From Centroberyx gerrardi (taxonomy: Eukaryota; Chordata; Actinopteri; Beryciformes; Berycidae): a stretch of DNA of 64,000 bases. The notes under the pieces were generated by a model. It was not told the origin of the DNA. It ran no database searches and saw only the letters and a program-made list of their open reading frames with translations. The stretch is taken from positions 17,573,685-17,637,684 of the forward strand of contig NC_136004.1 in assembly GCF_048128805.1 (NCBI RefSeq), read 5' to 3'. Positions 1 through 12,177 of this stretch are shown here, piece by piece; position 1 is the stretch's first letter; each line of letters starts with the position of its first letter. Both the position numbers and the translations under genes were made by a program.

Positions 1-134
1 CCTCAACTCACTGTAATATGTTTAGACCATACTGTAGATGTAACATCATTAACCATACATGTGAATCCATAAGTCCTGCATGCAATTGTGTTAATTATTT
101 ACAACCTTTCAAATCTGGGCTTGTTGGTTTTCAG

Positions 135-883
135 GAAGACATCAAAGGCACGAGAGGAGAGGCAGGAGAAATCTGAGAAGCTTGAAGGAGAGATGAGGCT
201 CATTGCAAGGGTAAACATTTTGTACCATGTGAGACTGTGGGAGCATGAAGATCAAGCTCATATAAACAGACAATTTCAGCTTGTTCCTTGTGTCCGTACC
301 ATTCAATTCTTCATTTTTGTTAAATACTCTCTCTACTGTCTCTCTCTACCTGTGTCTCCCATCAGGAATGCAATGACTATGGAGCTCAGTATTCAGTCTC
401 CTGTCCCTCCTCCCATGCTGGGGAGTGTGCTGCCTCCCCTGGGCCTTCAGACATGGCCTCCTTCAAGCTGCTGCGTCACCTCCAGAGCAGGGTGAAGCAG
501 CTCCGTGCCGAAAACCAGGCCTACGCCTGCAGCCCCTCTCCTCTAAAGAAGATCCCTTTGGATTTGTCAGGGTCCTATCTTGAAACAGTGAGTACTTGTT
601 CTTAATAGTGGATAACTGTTGATAGTTGTTATCCTGTGTGACATTGGCTGCATTTTCACAGGGTCAAACAATGATTTTACTGCAACAGCTATGAAACAAT
701 TTGTACTTTTAATTTGTTTTAAGACCAGGTGACTCATTTCTTTAAACGTTTTATTTTCAGATTGATGATCTTAGAAATGAATGTGGACTGAAATCCACAT
801 CATCATTATTTATAGACCCTGAACGTGACAAGAAAAAGCTCCCAGCCGCAAAAAAATTTGCTCACTGCAAAATTTACCTTTGA
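135..883 (+). CDS. 3' end of an unidentified coiled-coil protein
   Basis: Three exons join in frame: 135-210, 366-587 and 761-883, ending in TGA. Each has a proper AG acceptor or GT donor, and the reading runs off the left edge, so only the C-terminus is present. The first exon is dense in Lys, Glu and Arg (KAREERQEKSEKLEGEM), typical of a coiled coil. The second contains a heptad-like stretch (FKLLRHLQSRVKQLRAENQA), and the last ends in a basic tail (AKKFAHCKIYL). I do not recognise the family. By position beside ccdc117 and a transcobalamin gene, both linked on human 22q12, CCDC157 is a candidate, but I cannot match its sequence from memory. An AATAAA signal at 1190-1195 fits the end of its transcript. 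Confidence 0.6.
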
Positions 884-2847
884 AAGAGGTTCAAACTGTG
901 CAAGTATTGATAGAGTGGAATAAATCTTGCAGGCAGCATACTGCATTGCAAAATAGGAAAAGCACCGATCAATAACAATTTGTCAAGGAAGTTTACAGCG
1001 CAGGAAGCCGTAGCCTGTTCACATGCACTCAAATTTCAAAGGCATATGTAATTAATGGATGGAAGGTGCATTCACAGCATATATTTATAAATGACAAGTG
1101 GCACACTAAACTAGGCGCAGCACAGTAATTCTCCTCTTCAAAGGCACAGCACTTTGGGATGTAATTTGAAGTGTGTCTTACTTTCCTAAAATAAATCTAA
1201 AATTTGTTCCAAAACAGTTAAAAACATGACAAGAAAAATGCAGCTATTGTAGATGTAGCGTAATAATTTCTGTGCTTGTCTGTATAAAATCATCTAATAT
1301 GGGTGTCTCCAATCCAGATCACTCAATCTCAAGACAACGCCCGGATTCAGAGCCACTCGTCAGTCAGGACAGTCCCGAGTTAAAGACATTGCACCTTACC
1401 TAAAGAGAGTGTGTGTGTGTGTGTGTGTATGTGTACATGCACTACTGATATGATGTACTATAAATCTGAGTCTTAAGCATTTCAAGTAATTTCTGTTGAC
1501 CTTGGAGATGAATCATACACTGTGACCTATGTACTTCTCCATGTGACAGGGGACTAACCAGCAGGTCACAGTGACAAATGACACAACAATAAATTTGGTC
1601 ATTAAGTTCACATTCCTCTGTGTTGAGGCATTCAAGTTTTATGGCTTAAGGTTAGACTGGTCTGTGTAAGTGAATGAGTGATGAACTGCCTGATTGCCTC
1701 ACTGCAGATGAAGGATCATGTGAGCTTCGCCTGTCAGACTACAGCTTTATAAGGTTGACACTTTTCTTGTGTGGGAATCCCTTGTATGTTATAACCAAAC
1801 ATGTTCAACCATTCATGATGTACACCTTTGGAAATTGTACAATAAAGATTAAGTATTTTTCTGGCATGATTAAGGAAAATTATGGCATTAGTGTTTGACT
1901 TCTAAATAAATGCTTAATCAACAGTGAAAATGGTGCTATTATTATGTTATTGGTGTTCATACTATAATGGAATAAATACATGGACATGGCAACAGAAGAT
2001 TTTATTTGGAAACAAATATAAAGTAGTAACACTCAATGGCTGGTCATGGTAAGGTACATATGAAAATACAATCAAATCACAAAAGGTGCATTTCCATGAC
2101 TTCATTATAATTCCATTACAGCTCACAGATGATTGACTTGCTTATCACCATGGGAGGATACTCTTTCCTCCAAAGCAAACAAGTACCACTGTATACTGTA
2201 GGTTACATACTCCAACAACTCCACGCAAGAAGCCATGCTGTCAGCAAATGTGAAAACAAGGACAGTTGTCAATATCCTGGTAGCTATTCCCAAAAGCTGA
2301 AAATAAAAACTGTACAAAATCAGGTGCTGCACTCTGATGTTGAACAAAGAACAAGCTCACATATATATCAGTGTGTTCTCTAGACCAAGCTTTGGTAAAA
2401 TACAAATCATACCTAGTTATTTCTGTAAGTGCAAAGGCTATTTTCTGTTAATTATATGTAACATATAACTGGTTACATAAGGGTTTCTACAGAAGGTAAA
2501 CCTTTCAAACGTCTTGACATCCTGACAATGGCCTTCAAGAATTCACAGAAATGAATGAAATGAATTAAAATGATCAATTAACAAAAAAACTGAAGCTTTG
2601 TGGTCCCTGCTATTGTTGCACCTTATACGTAATTGTTAGGGCTTATAGTCAGAAGACCAAAAATAAGTGATTGTACAGCAAATAATGTGTTGCACAAATT
2701 GGCCAAAATAGCACAAAATTCATGTAGAGCCAACATGCCTTGCCAGGCTGACCAACATAACTGGTACTCAGTCCCGTATAGTCTAATGTCTGACTATACC
2801 TGCAGTCTTTTCTGCTTTGTCATGGCTTTTCAAGGCGTCAACCACAA
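884..2847. other. 3' UTR and intergenic space
   Basis: This is mostly AT-rich sequence without exon-like signals. It holds the likely 3' UTR of the coiled-coil gene (AATAAA at 1190-1195), a short GT microsatellite near 1411-1428, and the likely 3' UTR of ccdc117 on the other strand toward 2847. Short open frames at 1674-1898 and 2123-2383 have no splice or composition support. Confidence 0.5.
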
Positions 2848-4681
2848 CTACAGTTCCATGTCCTCCTCTCCAGAGCTGTGGGCCTCAGGGAAGCTGTATA
2901 GAGGGGAGTATGTGTCTCCAGGTGGGCTGGTGGGGCTGAGCGGACTCTGAGGGGTGGGGGATGGACACGGGGTCGGGGGTTGCCGACACGCTGTCTGCTG
3001 TTTACGCTGCCTCTGTAGGGAGTCCTTCAGCCTCCGAGACAAAGCGTCCTCCGGTGGCCGCCACACCACCAGCTCCATACAGGAATGGCTCCTAAGGGGA
3101 CGAGGGAGAAGCAGGTGAGACAAAAAGGAGGACCGAGGGAAAGGTAACTGTATCTGCAGCTCTTAAAGGAACAAACTCTTCCAGTGGAACATGACACGTG
3201 TTGCAGCATTTCTTTGAATGTGATTCTAACACCAAAGAGAGGAGCACTTACACAGACTGGGCTACTGTGTGGGGGAGGATGTCACTGATGCCGCGCTGCA
3301 GACCCTCCCTCAAACTGTCAGACAACACCAGCACTGGCCGCCTCGGGGCTGGCTCTACATCCAGATCTTCATCCTCATCGTCATCCTCCAGCGTTATCCT
3401 GTGATACATCAAAATCTCAACAGTCACTCAAACATAGTAACAGAGTAGTAGTAACACCATATATCTTGTGCTGATGAAGACCTTATGGTCGAAACACAAA
3501 AGGCTTTTTTAAATTTCAAGCTTTTAGTCTCTTCCCTCCTTACTGGATTTAGAGTTCCTTGGACATTACATTCTATAAACAAAGCTATTTAACAAGTAAT
3601 GGTAATATGAGACAACAGATTATGATTTTTGTCTTTTTTTCATCTCCACCAACAAAAACAGTTCCACTACCAAGTGTTGCCAAGCAACACATAAACTGTT
3701 TAAATTAGAATACCTGTAAAGCAGAGTGATACATAATAAAACGTCCCGGTGCTGTAAAACTGTATATCAGCACTCACGGAATGCCTCCTGTCCAATCAAA
3801 TTACTCCACCAGAACTAACTGTTGAGACACCCTGTATAATGCAAACAGATTCTAGTATGGAGAGTCTCTATTACATAGTCACACTATAGCCTGAAAGCTC
3901 GGTATTGCTCACCTATCCTCGATCTCCTGAAGTCTCCTCTGAGCTGCCTCTATCTCCATGCAGGAGCCCTCTGTCTCCGGTCGGGACAGGGTGGTGGAGG
4001 ACTGAGGCGACAGTGACTCCTGAGGCCCCGAGCAGGGTGGTGGAAGTGCAGGACTGGCTTGTTGTGCAGACAGAGGAGGGCAGCTGCTCGCTGGAGGCCA
4101 GTCATGACCAACGCTGGAGCTGGAGTTCTCCAGAATGTCAGATTCTGCCTCCACCATCAGCCGCCTCCTTTTGGCACTGCATCCTCTGAGGATACAGAAA
4201 GATACATATTCTAAGTCTTGTAGGTGAACATAGCAAGTAAAGTCAAATGGTCAATAAATTTGCCCTTTTTGCCTCTCTCACTCACTCATCATCAGCTCTC
4301 CTCCTATGCTTCCTCAGGCACCGCCTCTCCCAGCTGCTGTGGGGAGACAGAGCTGTGTCAAAACTTACAATGGGTCACACAATACAAACAATCTGAAGCC
4401 TTCAGCAGATGTATTTAATACACTTTTCATCACAATCACAAAATAAAGCATGCAGGGGTAATTATGATCACAAATGATGAATTCCAAATTTATGAAGTGA
4501 ACTTCTGAGCCCTGTAGGACCCATGTGACACTCACGTATTAGAGAGCGCTCCTCTCTGAAGGTGGCCAGAGGTACTTGGAGGTCCAAGGTCAATCCCCAT
4601 TTCAGGAAGGCTTGTGAGGGAGAACGGATACATGGCTGGCAGAAACCCCAGCTCTCCACTGGTGGGGCTGGAGTGATGCAT
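2848..4681 (-). CDS. ccdc117: CCDC117 homologue (coiled-coil domain-containing protein 117)
   Basis: Five coding exons on the minus strand join with matching phases: 4681-4536, 4336-4286, 4185-3913, 3398-3252 and 3091-2848. They give 286 residues, against about 279 in human CCDC117. Landmarks match the family as I recall it. There is a basic segment (KHRRRADDEG, then AKRRRLMVEAE), the block RRLQEIEDRITLEDDDEDED, the block LVLSDSLREGL, the conserved MELVVWRPP, and a C-terminus ending EEDMEL (human EEEMEL). The start chosen is the ATG of MHHSSPTSG. An upstream non-coding exon with acceptor near 4747 is possible, since the open frame continues slightly upstream without another ATG. The biochemical role is poorly defined; roles in Fe-S cluster assembly and DNA repair have been proposed. 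It is divergent to the B12-carrier gene. Confidence 0.9.
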
Positions 4682-6178
4682 GATGGTCCAGTCGAAGAGA
4701 TGACACTGGATGGTGGTGGACGAGTAGATAACCACAGAGGGATTTGTTCTGTTAGATCAGTAAATATATCAATAATAGCCTACATCAAGTGGTCTGGGAG
4801 AAATATTTTCTGCACATGAAGCAGTTCTTGTTATGATGACAAGTGACGCAAATAGCTAAGTTAGAAATCTGCGGTAGCATGGGGTCAGTTTTACAAAGAA
4901 AGCTGGTTAACGTCAGTTAGCTACAACGCCATTGTAACTTATTATTAGGTTACCTTCTATGCAAATACACGGATAATACACCAGGAGGTCTTCATCCTTG
5001 CGTTGAATAACAACTTCGTAAGAGAGGCTTGTTGAATTAGCCAGAAACGTCTGCAAGCCGACCTGTGCTACTGACCCGCCCCTTGATGTTTGTGTTGTTG
5101 ATGTTGACGTTTTGCTAGTCTCTACTCAGTTGACACTCTTTGCCTTTTTCGTATTCCCATTAGCTGGCATTACACTGTGTTTGCACGGTGAAAATGCCAC
5201 TACCGTATATTTAAATGCAGCCATCGAGTCGACAAAACACTCAAATAACAGTAACTTTGGTATGAATTACTTCAAAAGTAACCTGGCTAACGGTAGCAAA
5301 GTGAGTCGCAGCAGAAAGTCGTCTCGGTTCTAGAAGGGAAATACGTATTCGTTACGTTACGTGGATTATGGGACTTGTAGTCAATATGAGCAAGCAAGTC
5401 AACCCATGTAGCTAATATTAAACACTGGTCAAGACAGAACAGCAGCACGGTTAACTAAACGAACTTAACAGGTAATGTTCATTGCACTTGTACTAGCTCC
5501 TTAGTACGAAATTTTCCGATTTTTGCATCGCCACCAATAACAGGAAGTATCAGCGGCACTACTAGTCAAAGATCGTATGTTAAGATAAATCCCTCTGCTT
5601 TTCCTCTTCTCGGTAGTATCAAAGAGTGTATGTTTGACAAGATAAACCACTGTTTGCTTCTTCCTCCTCTCGGGTCAAAGAACCCCTATTAACAGCTGTT
5701 TTTAAAGGGGCCGTCATGCATTTTAATCGCTTTGTCATCTCAAACGACGAGTCATGTGACAGTGAAATACTAGAACCTGTTGTCTCTGCTTGTTTCCTTA
5801 CTCAGCTCTGAGTCTTCACACTGGAGTGTCTCTCTGACGAGGTAACACATAGAACCTCCTTGGGTAACACACATTGCTGTTTATAACAAGACTTAGAGAA
5901 AAAGCTACAGTAAATAGTTATAATAACGGCGGTATAATAGTTACCTAACGTCATTAAATAGACTTAAATGTATCCAGTTCATATAGGAATATTTTTAATT
6001 TAGCAATTTATTGATTTAAATCTGTATTCTTGTTATTTCATGACTGGCTAACTCGCAATTAGGTGCAGTTTTTGATAACATTGTTTTACTATACTCCCTC
6101 TGTGTTGTTACTTCATAACGTTTCCGTTGAATCCGTGGATTTGTTTTTTTCTTTTTTGCTCTATCCAGGTTATCCAGA
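4682..6178. promoter_or_regulatory. Divergent intergenic region between ccdc117 and the B12-carrier gene
   Basis: About 1.5 kb separates the two divergently transcribed starts, so it must hold both promoters. I see no clear TATA box at either end. A 73-codon open frame at 5112-5333 begins with a hydrophobic stretch but has no splice partner or recognisable similarity, so I do not call it a gene. The rest shows no repeat I can name. Confidence 0.4.
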
Positions 6179-9100
6179 ATGCAGTCTTTGATCATTCTTG
6201 CAGGACTACTGGCTTTTGTCTCCAGCAAACCATGTGGTAACTATTTCCATTAATCCAACTGTCACCCCAATCAGTAAAAGTTTACAGTAGTTATTTTAGT
6301 ATAGCTGTTAAAGTTTTGTTTTCACAAACCCTTACCAAATCAACCTGAACTCTGGGAAATAACCCAGTTTGCAAATACACTGACTCACTGCTCTGGACAT
6401 TCACTGATTTTGCAATTACCCATTTCATGAGTCTGAGTACACTTGATGTTGCTTGCTCGCCTAGAGAAGTGCTATTGTCATCAAGTTATTTACATAATAC
6501 TTCCAGAAATTACAGAGAATTGTGGTACATTTTTGATCTTTGGTGTCAAGGGTAGCATATCAATGACATGATATGTATACACATACATATATACACAGGA
6601 AATTGGTACTTAAAATACATCAGTGAAAATTCTTCAACTTATTAAGTGGCCGTGGTCTTCCGGTTGCATGTGACTGCTGATGCAGCAGGTCTGGTGTTGC
6701 AATGCCTTTTGGCTTTTCAATGCACTGGGTTGATCTCACTGAGTGTCACTGAATTGTTTTTATGTGTCCTCCATATTTCTGTCATCTAACTTTCTGCTTT
6801 ACCTGTGTCTTTGGTAATGTATTAATCCAGGTACTGAGGGATCTAACAACACTGAACTGCTCCTGTCACTCAATAAGGATCTCCTACGCTCTCTGGAGGG
6901 GCAGGAAGGACTCCCCAATCCCAGCGTGCACTTGGCATTACGGCTTTCTGATTACCACAACCTCGGCAAGGAGAATGATCACCTGAATAAACTGAAAACT
7001 AATTTGCACAATGACATCGCAAGGTAATGCACTGTTTAAAAATACCCTTATTCTTTTCCTCTCTTTATCACTGTGGCACAACAAAAGTAATGCTGTTGTA
7101 AATCTATATGTAAAGTGAATTTATATTCTTCCTTGATGTCCTCACCTGACCCCCAGTCTCCTGTCTCCTCCTCAGCTCTCTCTCTGGGGGCCAGTCTGTG
7201 GCGGGCCTCCTGGCGCTGTACACTCTGGCTCTGAAGGCCTCCTGCTACGACCTCAACACCGTCAGCTTCACTGTCGGTGGGAAGAGCGAGACCCTGCTGA
7301 CCCACCTGAAGAGGCAGATGGAGCAAGAAAAGGAGCACATCGCCTGTAAGTTCTCCTCTGAGCTTTTAAAGACCCGCAGGAATCATCCCACTTACTGCAC
7401 ATATTCTTGTGCTGCAAAACTTGTTCAAAATTGATTTGGGGAAACTTTTTTTTATGTGAAAGCGTGCTCACTCGGGCTACACTGCCTCACTGAAAAAGTG
7501 TTCAACATTTCATAACTGATATTATCCATATTTAATATTTTTTGTTATCATTACACGTGAATATATTTTCTTTTCATAATGGATCTACTTTTACCTGTAT
7601 TGCAAGGAGATCTTATCCTTGAATACGTCTTAATTGAATTTTAGGGTGTAGGGTGTAGTTTGCTTCAGAATGCTGCAGCACAGTGTAGATTATGTTTGTC
7701 AGTCATTGATAACATTTTATTCCAGTTTGGGTGGAATATGGATGACTTTTTATTCAAATTTCTTAATTGACTTCTGTGGTAAAGCTAGGGAAAAGAGATT
7801 GCAATAACAATACCTTTCACTCTACCCTTTAATTAGTTACAGTGCAATAATGCAATAACTACCATTTCAACACTGGCTGGTTTTATTTATTTCTTCTCTC
7901 CTTTTTGCAGACAGCCACCGCCCTTTGACCAATTACTACCAGTACTCTCAGGGTGTGCTGGCTCTTTGTGTGAGCGGCATCAGGGTCAACACACACGTCA
8001 GCAACAAGCTCATCAAGGCTGTCGATCATGGCCACATCAAACATGGCGACTCTGAGTGTATCGGTGAGTGAAACCTCATCTGAACTTTTTCTCTTATATA
8101 TACTAAGTCAAAGATTTGTAGGCAGTATGTCGTAGGTTTACTTATATATGATGTAAATCCTCAGTAAGTCATTTCAAAGATTTGTAGTACTTATAACTGT
8201 TCACAATTCATTTAGTTATTAACTTTTCTAAAACATGAGATTCCCAATTTCTTTCAGGTGTTTCTTCCCATACACACATACACACACCGAACATTCACAT
8301 GCACATACAAAACAGACATTACTGGCATGACTAATTGATGCACATGGATGTGCCATCTTTTTGAAAGTTAATCTCTGCTAGCAGACCTTTTCTCTGCTCT
8401 CTGCTTTTAAAAAGATGGTTTTAGCTCTCTAGTTACTCACTTGGATGTGAAGTTGTTGCTCCAGCTTAATGCATCAAATGGTTACTTGGATTACATCCAA
8501 ATCTGCCAGACCTCCTCTGGAGCCGCATTAAGATTGGAATTTCTTTCCAAAGTTCAGATGTCCTCTGTTTGAAAAATGTGGCACACACTCTGAAAATTGT
8601 TGTTGCCATGAAAGCAGGTTGTGGAGTATTACCAAGTCAAATAATAATCTGTATTGTGTTTTTCAATAGTTTTAGGTCATAGGTCATAGGCTTAATAATT
8701 GAACTCTATTATTGCTTTGTTTTTAATGTGTGGGCTATACAAATAACCACACAGGCAACTCTCCATATCATGTTGATCAGAGGGTGTACATGACTACTTA
8801 ATATGTATTTTGCAGGTTACTGTCTCCCTTGTTCTACTGTATCTTTATTTGTAACTACTAATTCTTAGATTTATTTAATTTTTCTAGGGGAGTTTCACAC
8901 ACAAGGGAGCTTTCATTTTATGTTTTCCTACACAAATTTCTTTGTTTTAAGATTTTCACTTTTTCTCTTATTGATTTTGTCCAAACTATTCAAACAAAAT
9001 TCAGGTTTCCCACTGGTCATTGAGGTTCTGGAATATCATGTAAGTTAAGAGTCATATTCCAGACAGGGAAAGTCAGAAAATCCTACATTCTCTGAAGTTC

Positions 9101-9535
9101 TCTAATGACATTTTTCCAGTGGATCACTTTACAGTAATTTACCAGAATGCAGGCCCAGGGAGGGAACCTGTACATAGTCCTAAGCCTCAGACCTGTTAAT
9201 GCCATTGATATGTTTACATGTGAGAGACATCCAATGATTTCATTTACTAACAGCTCAGTCCTCCATTTTTTCTGCATCAAGTTAAATTCTCTCTATTACT
9301 TAATGTCCAATATGTTTATTTAATCCTATCCCCCTCCACAGACACCTATGCCATGGCTGGAATGGCGCTGCAGTGTGTGAAGGACGCTGGCTCCCATGTG
9401 CAGAATGCTGCTGATCTGGACACAGCTCTTACTAAGATCAAGCTGAAGCTCCTGGCCTCGCAACGGGCTGACGGTCATATAGGCAACGAGTTCAGCACAG
9501 GACTGGCCGTTCAGGTAATGATCATTTTTTTGTTC

Positions 9536-9566
<31 letters not shown>

Positions 9567-10297
9567 TAAACTTACTGTATGAAACCTAATAAAACTGAAT
9601 GTGCTGCTTAAATGTACTCATGTGTTGTCTCCAAGGCCTTATTGGCAATGGGCAGCCAGGTTGCGGAGTGTGCTGCATCCATGGAGGCCATGAGGACAGA
9701 CGCCAGAAGCAACACATATCACAACCCCATGTCCATATCTCAAACACTGCCAGCTCTGCAGCAGAAGACCTACCTGCATGTCAAAAGCAAGGAGTGCCTC
9801 AACGAGGATGGTACATGCAGCGTTATCTCTAATCTCTGTGGTGTTATTAGCCTCTGTATTCTGTATCCTCACTGTTTTTGTCTTGCTGTGTGCCCTCCTA
9901 CAGACAGCCTGGTCCTGGAGCCCAGGGAGACTGTGCTGGTGTTACCAAGCCAGACCAAAGTGGCTCTGATGGTGGAAGTGGTGAAATCCAGCGGGGCGAC
10001 TGCTGATTATTCTGTGGATGTGCCAAAGGGCAGCTCCCTGTTGGAAGCCCTGGTACTTCTCCAGGGGAAGAATAACGGCTTCACGTGAGTTAATCTGATC
10101 TGATCTTTGTATTTTAGTTTTTTCCAGTCCAGTATGATTGACCGCAGTGAGAAATCTCTCGTCCTGTGCTGCAGGTTTGAGAAGGAGTCCAGCCTGTGGG
10201 GGCCTTTCCTCAGTGTGGTGAATGAAGAGCAGGCCAGACAGAGCGACCGCAGATACTGGCACCTCTCTTCAGATGGGACTGCTCTCAGTCAGGGTGA

Positions 10298-10339
<42 letters not shown>

Positions 10340-10495
10340 TACATTGTGACTTATCAATACAGCTTTATCTGTACAACTTTGATCTCCTGGTTCAATTGCA
10401 CAGTGGTAAAAGGATGATTGTTTGCTCCTTCAGGTATCAATGATTTTAAGATTGAGGCGGCTCAGAAGATCACCATCAAAAACACAAGCTACTGA
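6179..10495 (+). CDS. tcn2-like: Transcobalamin / intrinsic-factor family cobalamin-binding protein
   Basis: Nine exons join in phase: 6179-6236, 6831-7023, 7176-7345, 7911-8063, 9342-9514, 9636-9810, 9904-10084, 10175-10293 and 10434-10495. They give 427 residues, the length of human TCN2. The start encodes a clear signal peptide (MQSLIILAGLLAFVSS), so the product is secreted. The alpha/alpha-barrel is recognisable by GLLALYTLALKASC, NYYQYSQGVLALCV, DTYAMAGMALQCVK and DGHIGNEFSTGLAVQALLA. The smaller beta domain follows (SLLEALVLLQ, GFTFEKESSLWGPFL, RYWHLSSDG). The family binds vitamin B12 and carries it in blood or gut. Teleosts have several such genes (tcn2 and transcobalamin-beta types), and I cannot assign the exact orthologue. 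A polyadenylation signal lies at 10856-10861. Confidence 0.9.
10299..10334 (+). repeat. (CA)n microsatellite
   Basis: An uninterrupted CA tract begins a few bases after the donor site of exon 8 of the B12-carrier gene, within intron 8. Confidence 0.95.
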
Positions 10496-12177
10496 GAGCG
10501 ACATCACTGTTTGTGTAACAGTGATTGATGTCGGGGTTATGGATCAAAAGCAGTTCAACTCAAAAAAATGCTTTTCTGTCCTTTGTCATTTTTACCCATG
10601 AATAATGTTTTAATCTTGGTATCAACCTGTCAACATCATCTGAGAGTTAGTGTCTTCAATTATTTCTGAGAATTTCTGCATTTCAAGTAGAGTTAAGCAC
10701 TAATTTAGTATTTTGTAGAGTATGCTGTGGATAATTGCAAATGTATACCACAGCAATTTTAGTGTTTTGTCCAAATGGATTTTTAATTAAATGAATGTCA
10801 AATGTCTTGTGAAATTTTATATTGTGTGTGATTGTTTTTTTTTTTAACACATGAAAATAAATATTGTGATGGCTTTTTAAATAAGGAATTTTAAGTAAAC
10901 GTGTTTCTGAAAAATCTGGTGAGAATTCTTCTTCTTTAAAGCTTTTAAGTTTTTTTTTTTTAATGAATTGATAAATGAAATAATTTTGTATTAAGCCCAT
11001 CTTCACAGAACACTTTCAAAATTTGGTGTTGGATGGACTCCAAAAATGCAGCTTGAAGTTTGTAACCTGTTTGTAGCTTCCCTTCACAGAGCAGTAGAGC
11101 TAATCACGATCATCGATTTTTTTAATTTTTTGAATGCATGCATCATCATCATCATCATAAATCCACATTTGTTATGGATTGCGGATTTTAATTTAATCTC
11201 TCAAAAACAAGTTTGGCTAAAGTGTGCAGAGCCATTGAGAACACCAGGTTGCCTCTTATCAAATGGAGATAAGCTAAAGATCAAAGTGATCCCTCAGTGG
11301 TGGTTGGGACATGGCCAACCCTCTGGTGATGGACCTAGCATAGAAATGAACTGGCTAAGCAAGTGAAATGAGACATAATTTTGTTTGTGAAAGGTTCTAT
11401 ACAGTCCAAACTACAAATTCTATACAATTTAATATGACGTTTATTTACTATTACTAAATTTGAAGGCTACCACACAGACGTACACAGACCTTTTCAGTTA
11501 TTCGTTTTAAACTCATTTTCGTTCACACGTGTCACTAAAAGAGCTTTGGAAGTTTATTCGGACTTCAGAAGATGCCGGACATTTCTGGTGTCATTAAACA
11601 ACAATCTGGAAATGTGAACGTTGTGACACTAATACTTTTATTTGTTATAGACATGTTATGATGCCTTTTTGGCCAGTGATTGGACAACTAGAAAACTCAT
11701 CTGTTAGACGGTAATATTGACAACTGATTGACACACTCAGTCCCCAGCCGTCGTTTCTCAACCGCTTTATTAACCGGCATGTGTCAAGAGGGCTTTTATT
11801 GTGGAAAATACAGACCATTCATACCGGAAGTGCTTTTTTTGTTGCCGGTACAGCAGACGATATGGCTCTTATTACCTAACATTTACAAGTAATTTAGCTT
11901 GAGAAACATGCGAAACCAAAATATATGTACGCCACAGGAACAAACCTATTAATCTAGCGGTACTTGTTTCATTTGCAACGTTTGTGTATTCCGCATATAT
12001 ATTTATATATTGATTATTCATAGCGTACACTACAGCATGGAGAGGTGGAGCTAGCTAGCTAACGTTAGTTAACGTTACCGGTAATGTAACACTTCTAAAC
12101 TGGTCGCTAACTTTACCAAGGAGTGACATTCAAATAAATATGATATTCCATATAACAATAGACCTGTGTCTATCGTA
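10496..12177. other. 3' UTR of the B12-carrier gene and promoter region of the kinase
   Basis: The transcript of the upstream gene probably ends after AATAAA at 10856-10861. A short (ATC)n run lies near 11138. The segment 11860-12177 is the presumed promoter and 5' UTR of the kinase and contains short repeated GCTAGCTAACGTTAGTTAAC-type sequence near 12050-12080. There is no exon-like signal elsewhere. Confidence 0.4.

Noticed and set aside
1674-1898. 74-codon plus-strand open frame
   Set aside because: Lies in AT-rich 3' UTR or intergenic sequence with no splice or similarity support.
5112-5333. 73-codon open frame with a hydrophobic start between ccdc117 and the B12-carrier gene
   Set aside because: No splice partners or recognisable similarity. 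It lies in a divergent promoter region and is probably chance.
9612-10088. 158-codon open frame in the B12-carrier gene
   Set aside because: It is exon 6 read through its intron into exon 7. The intron has proper GT-AG ends and the real exons are listed with the gene.
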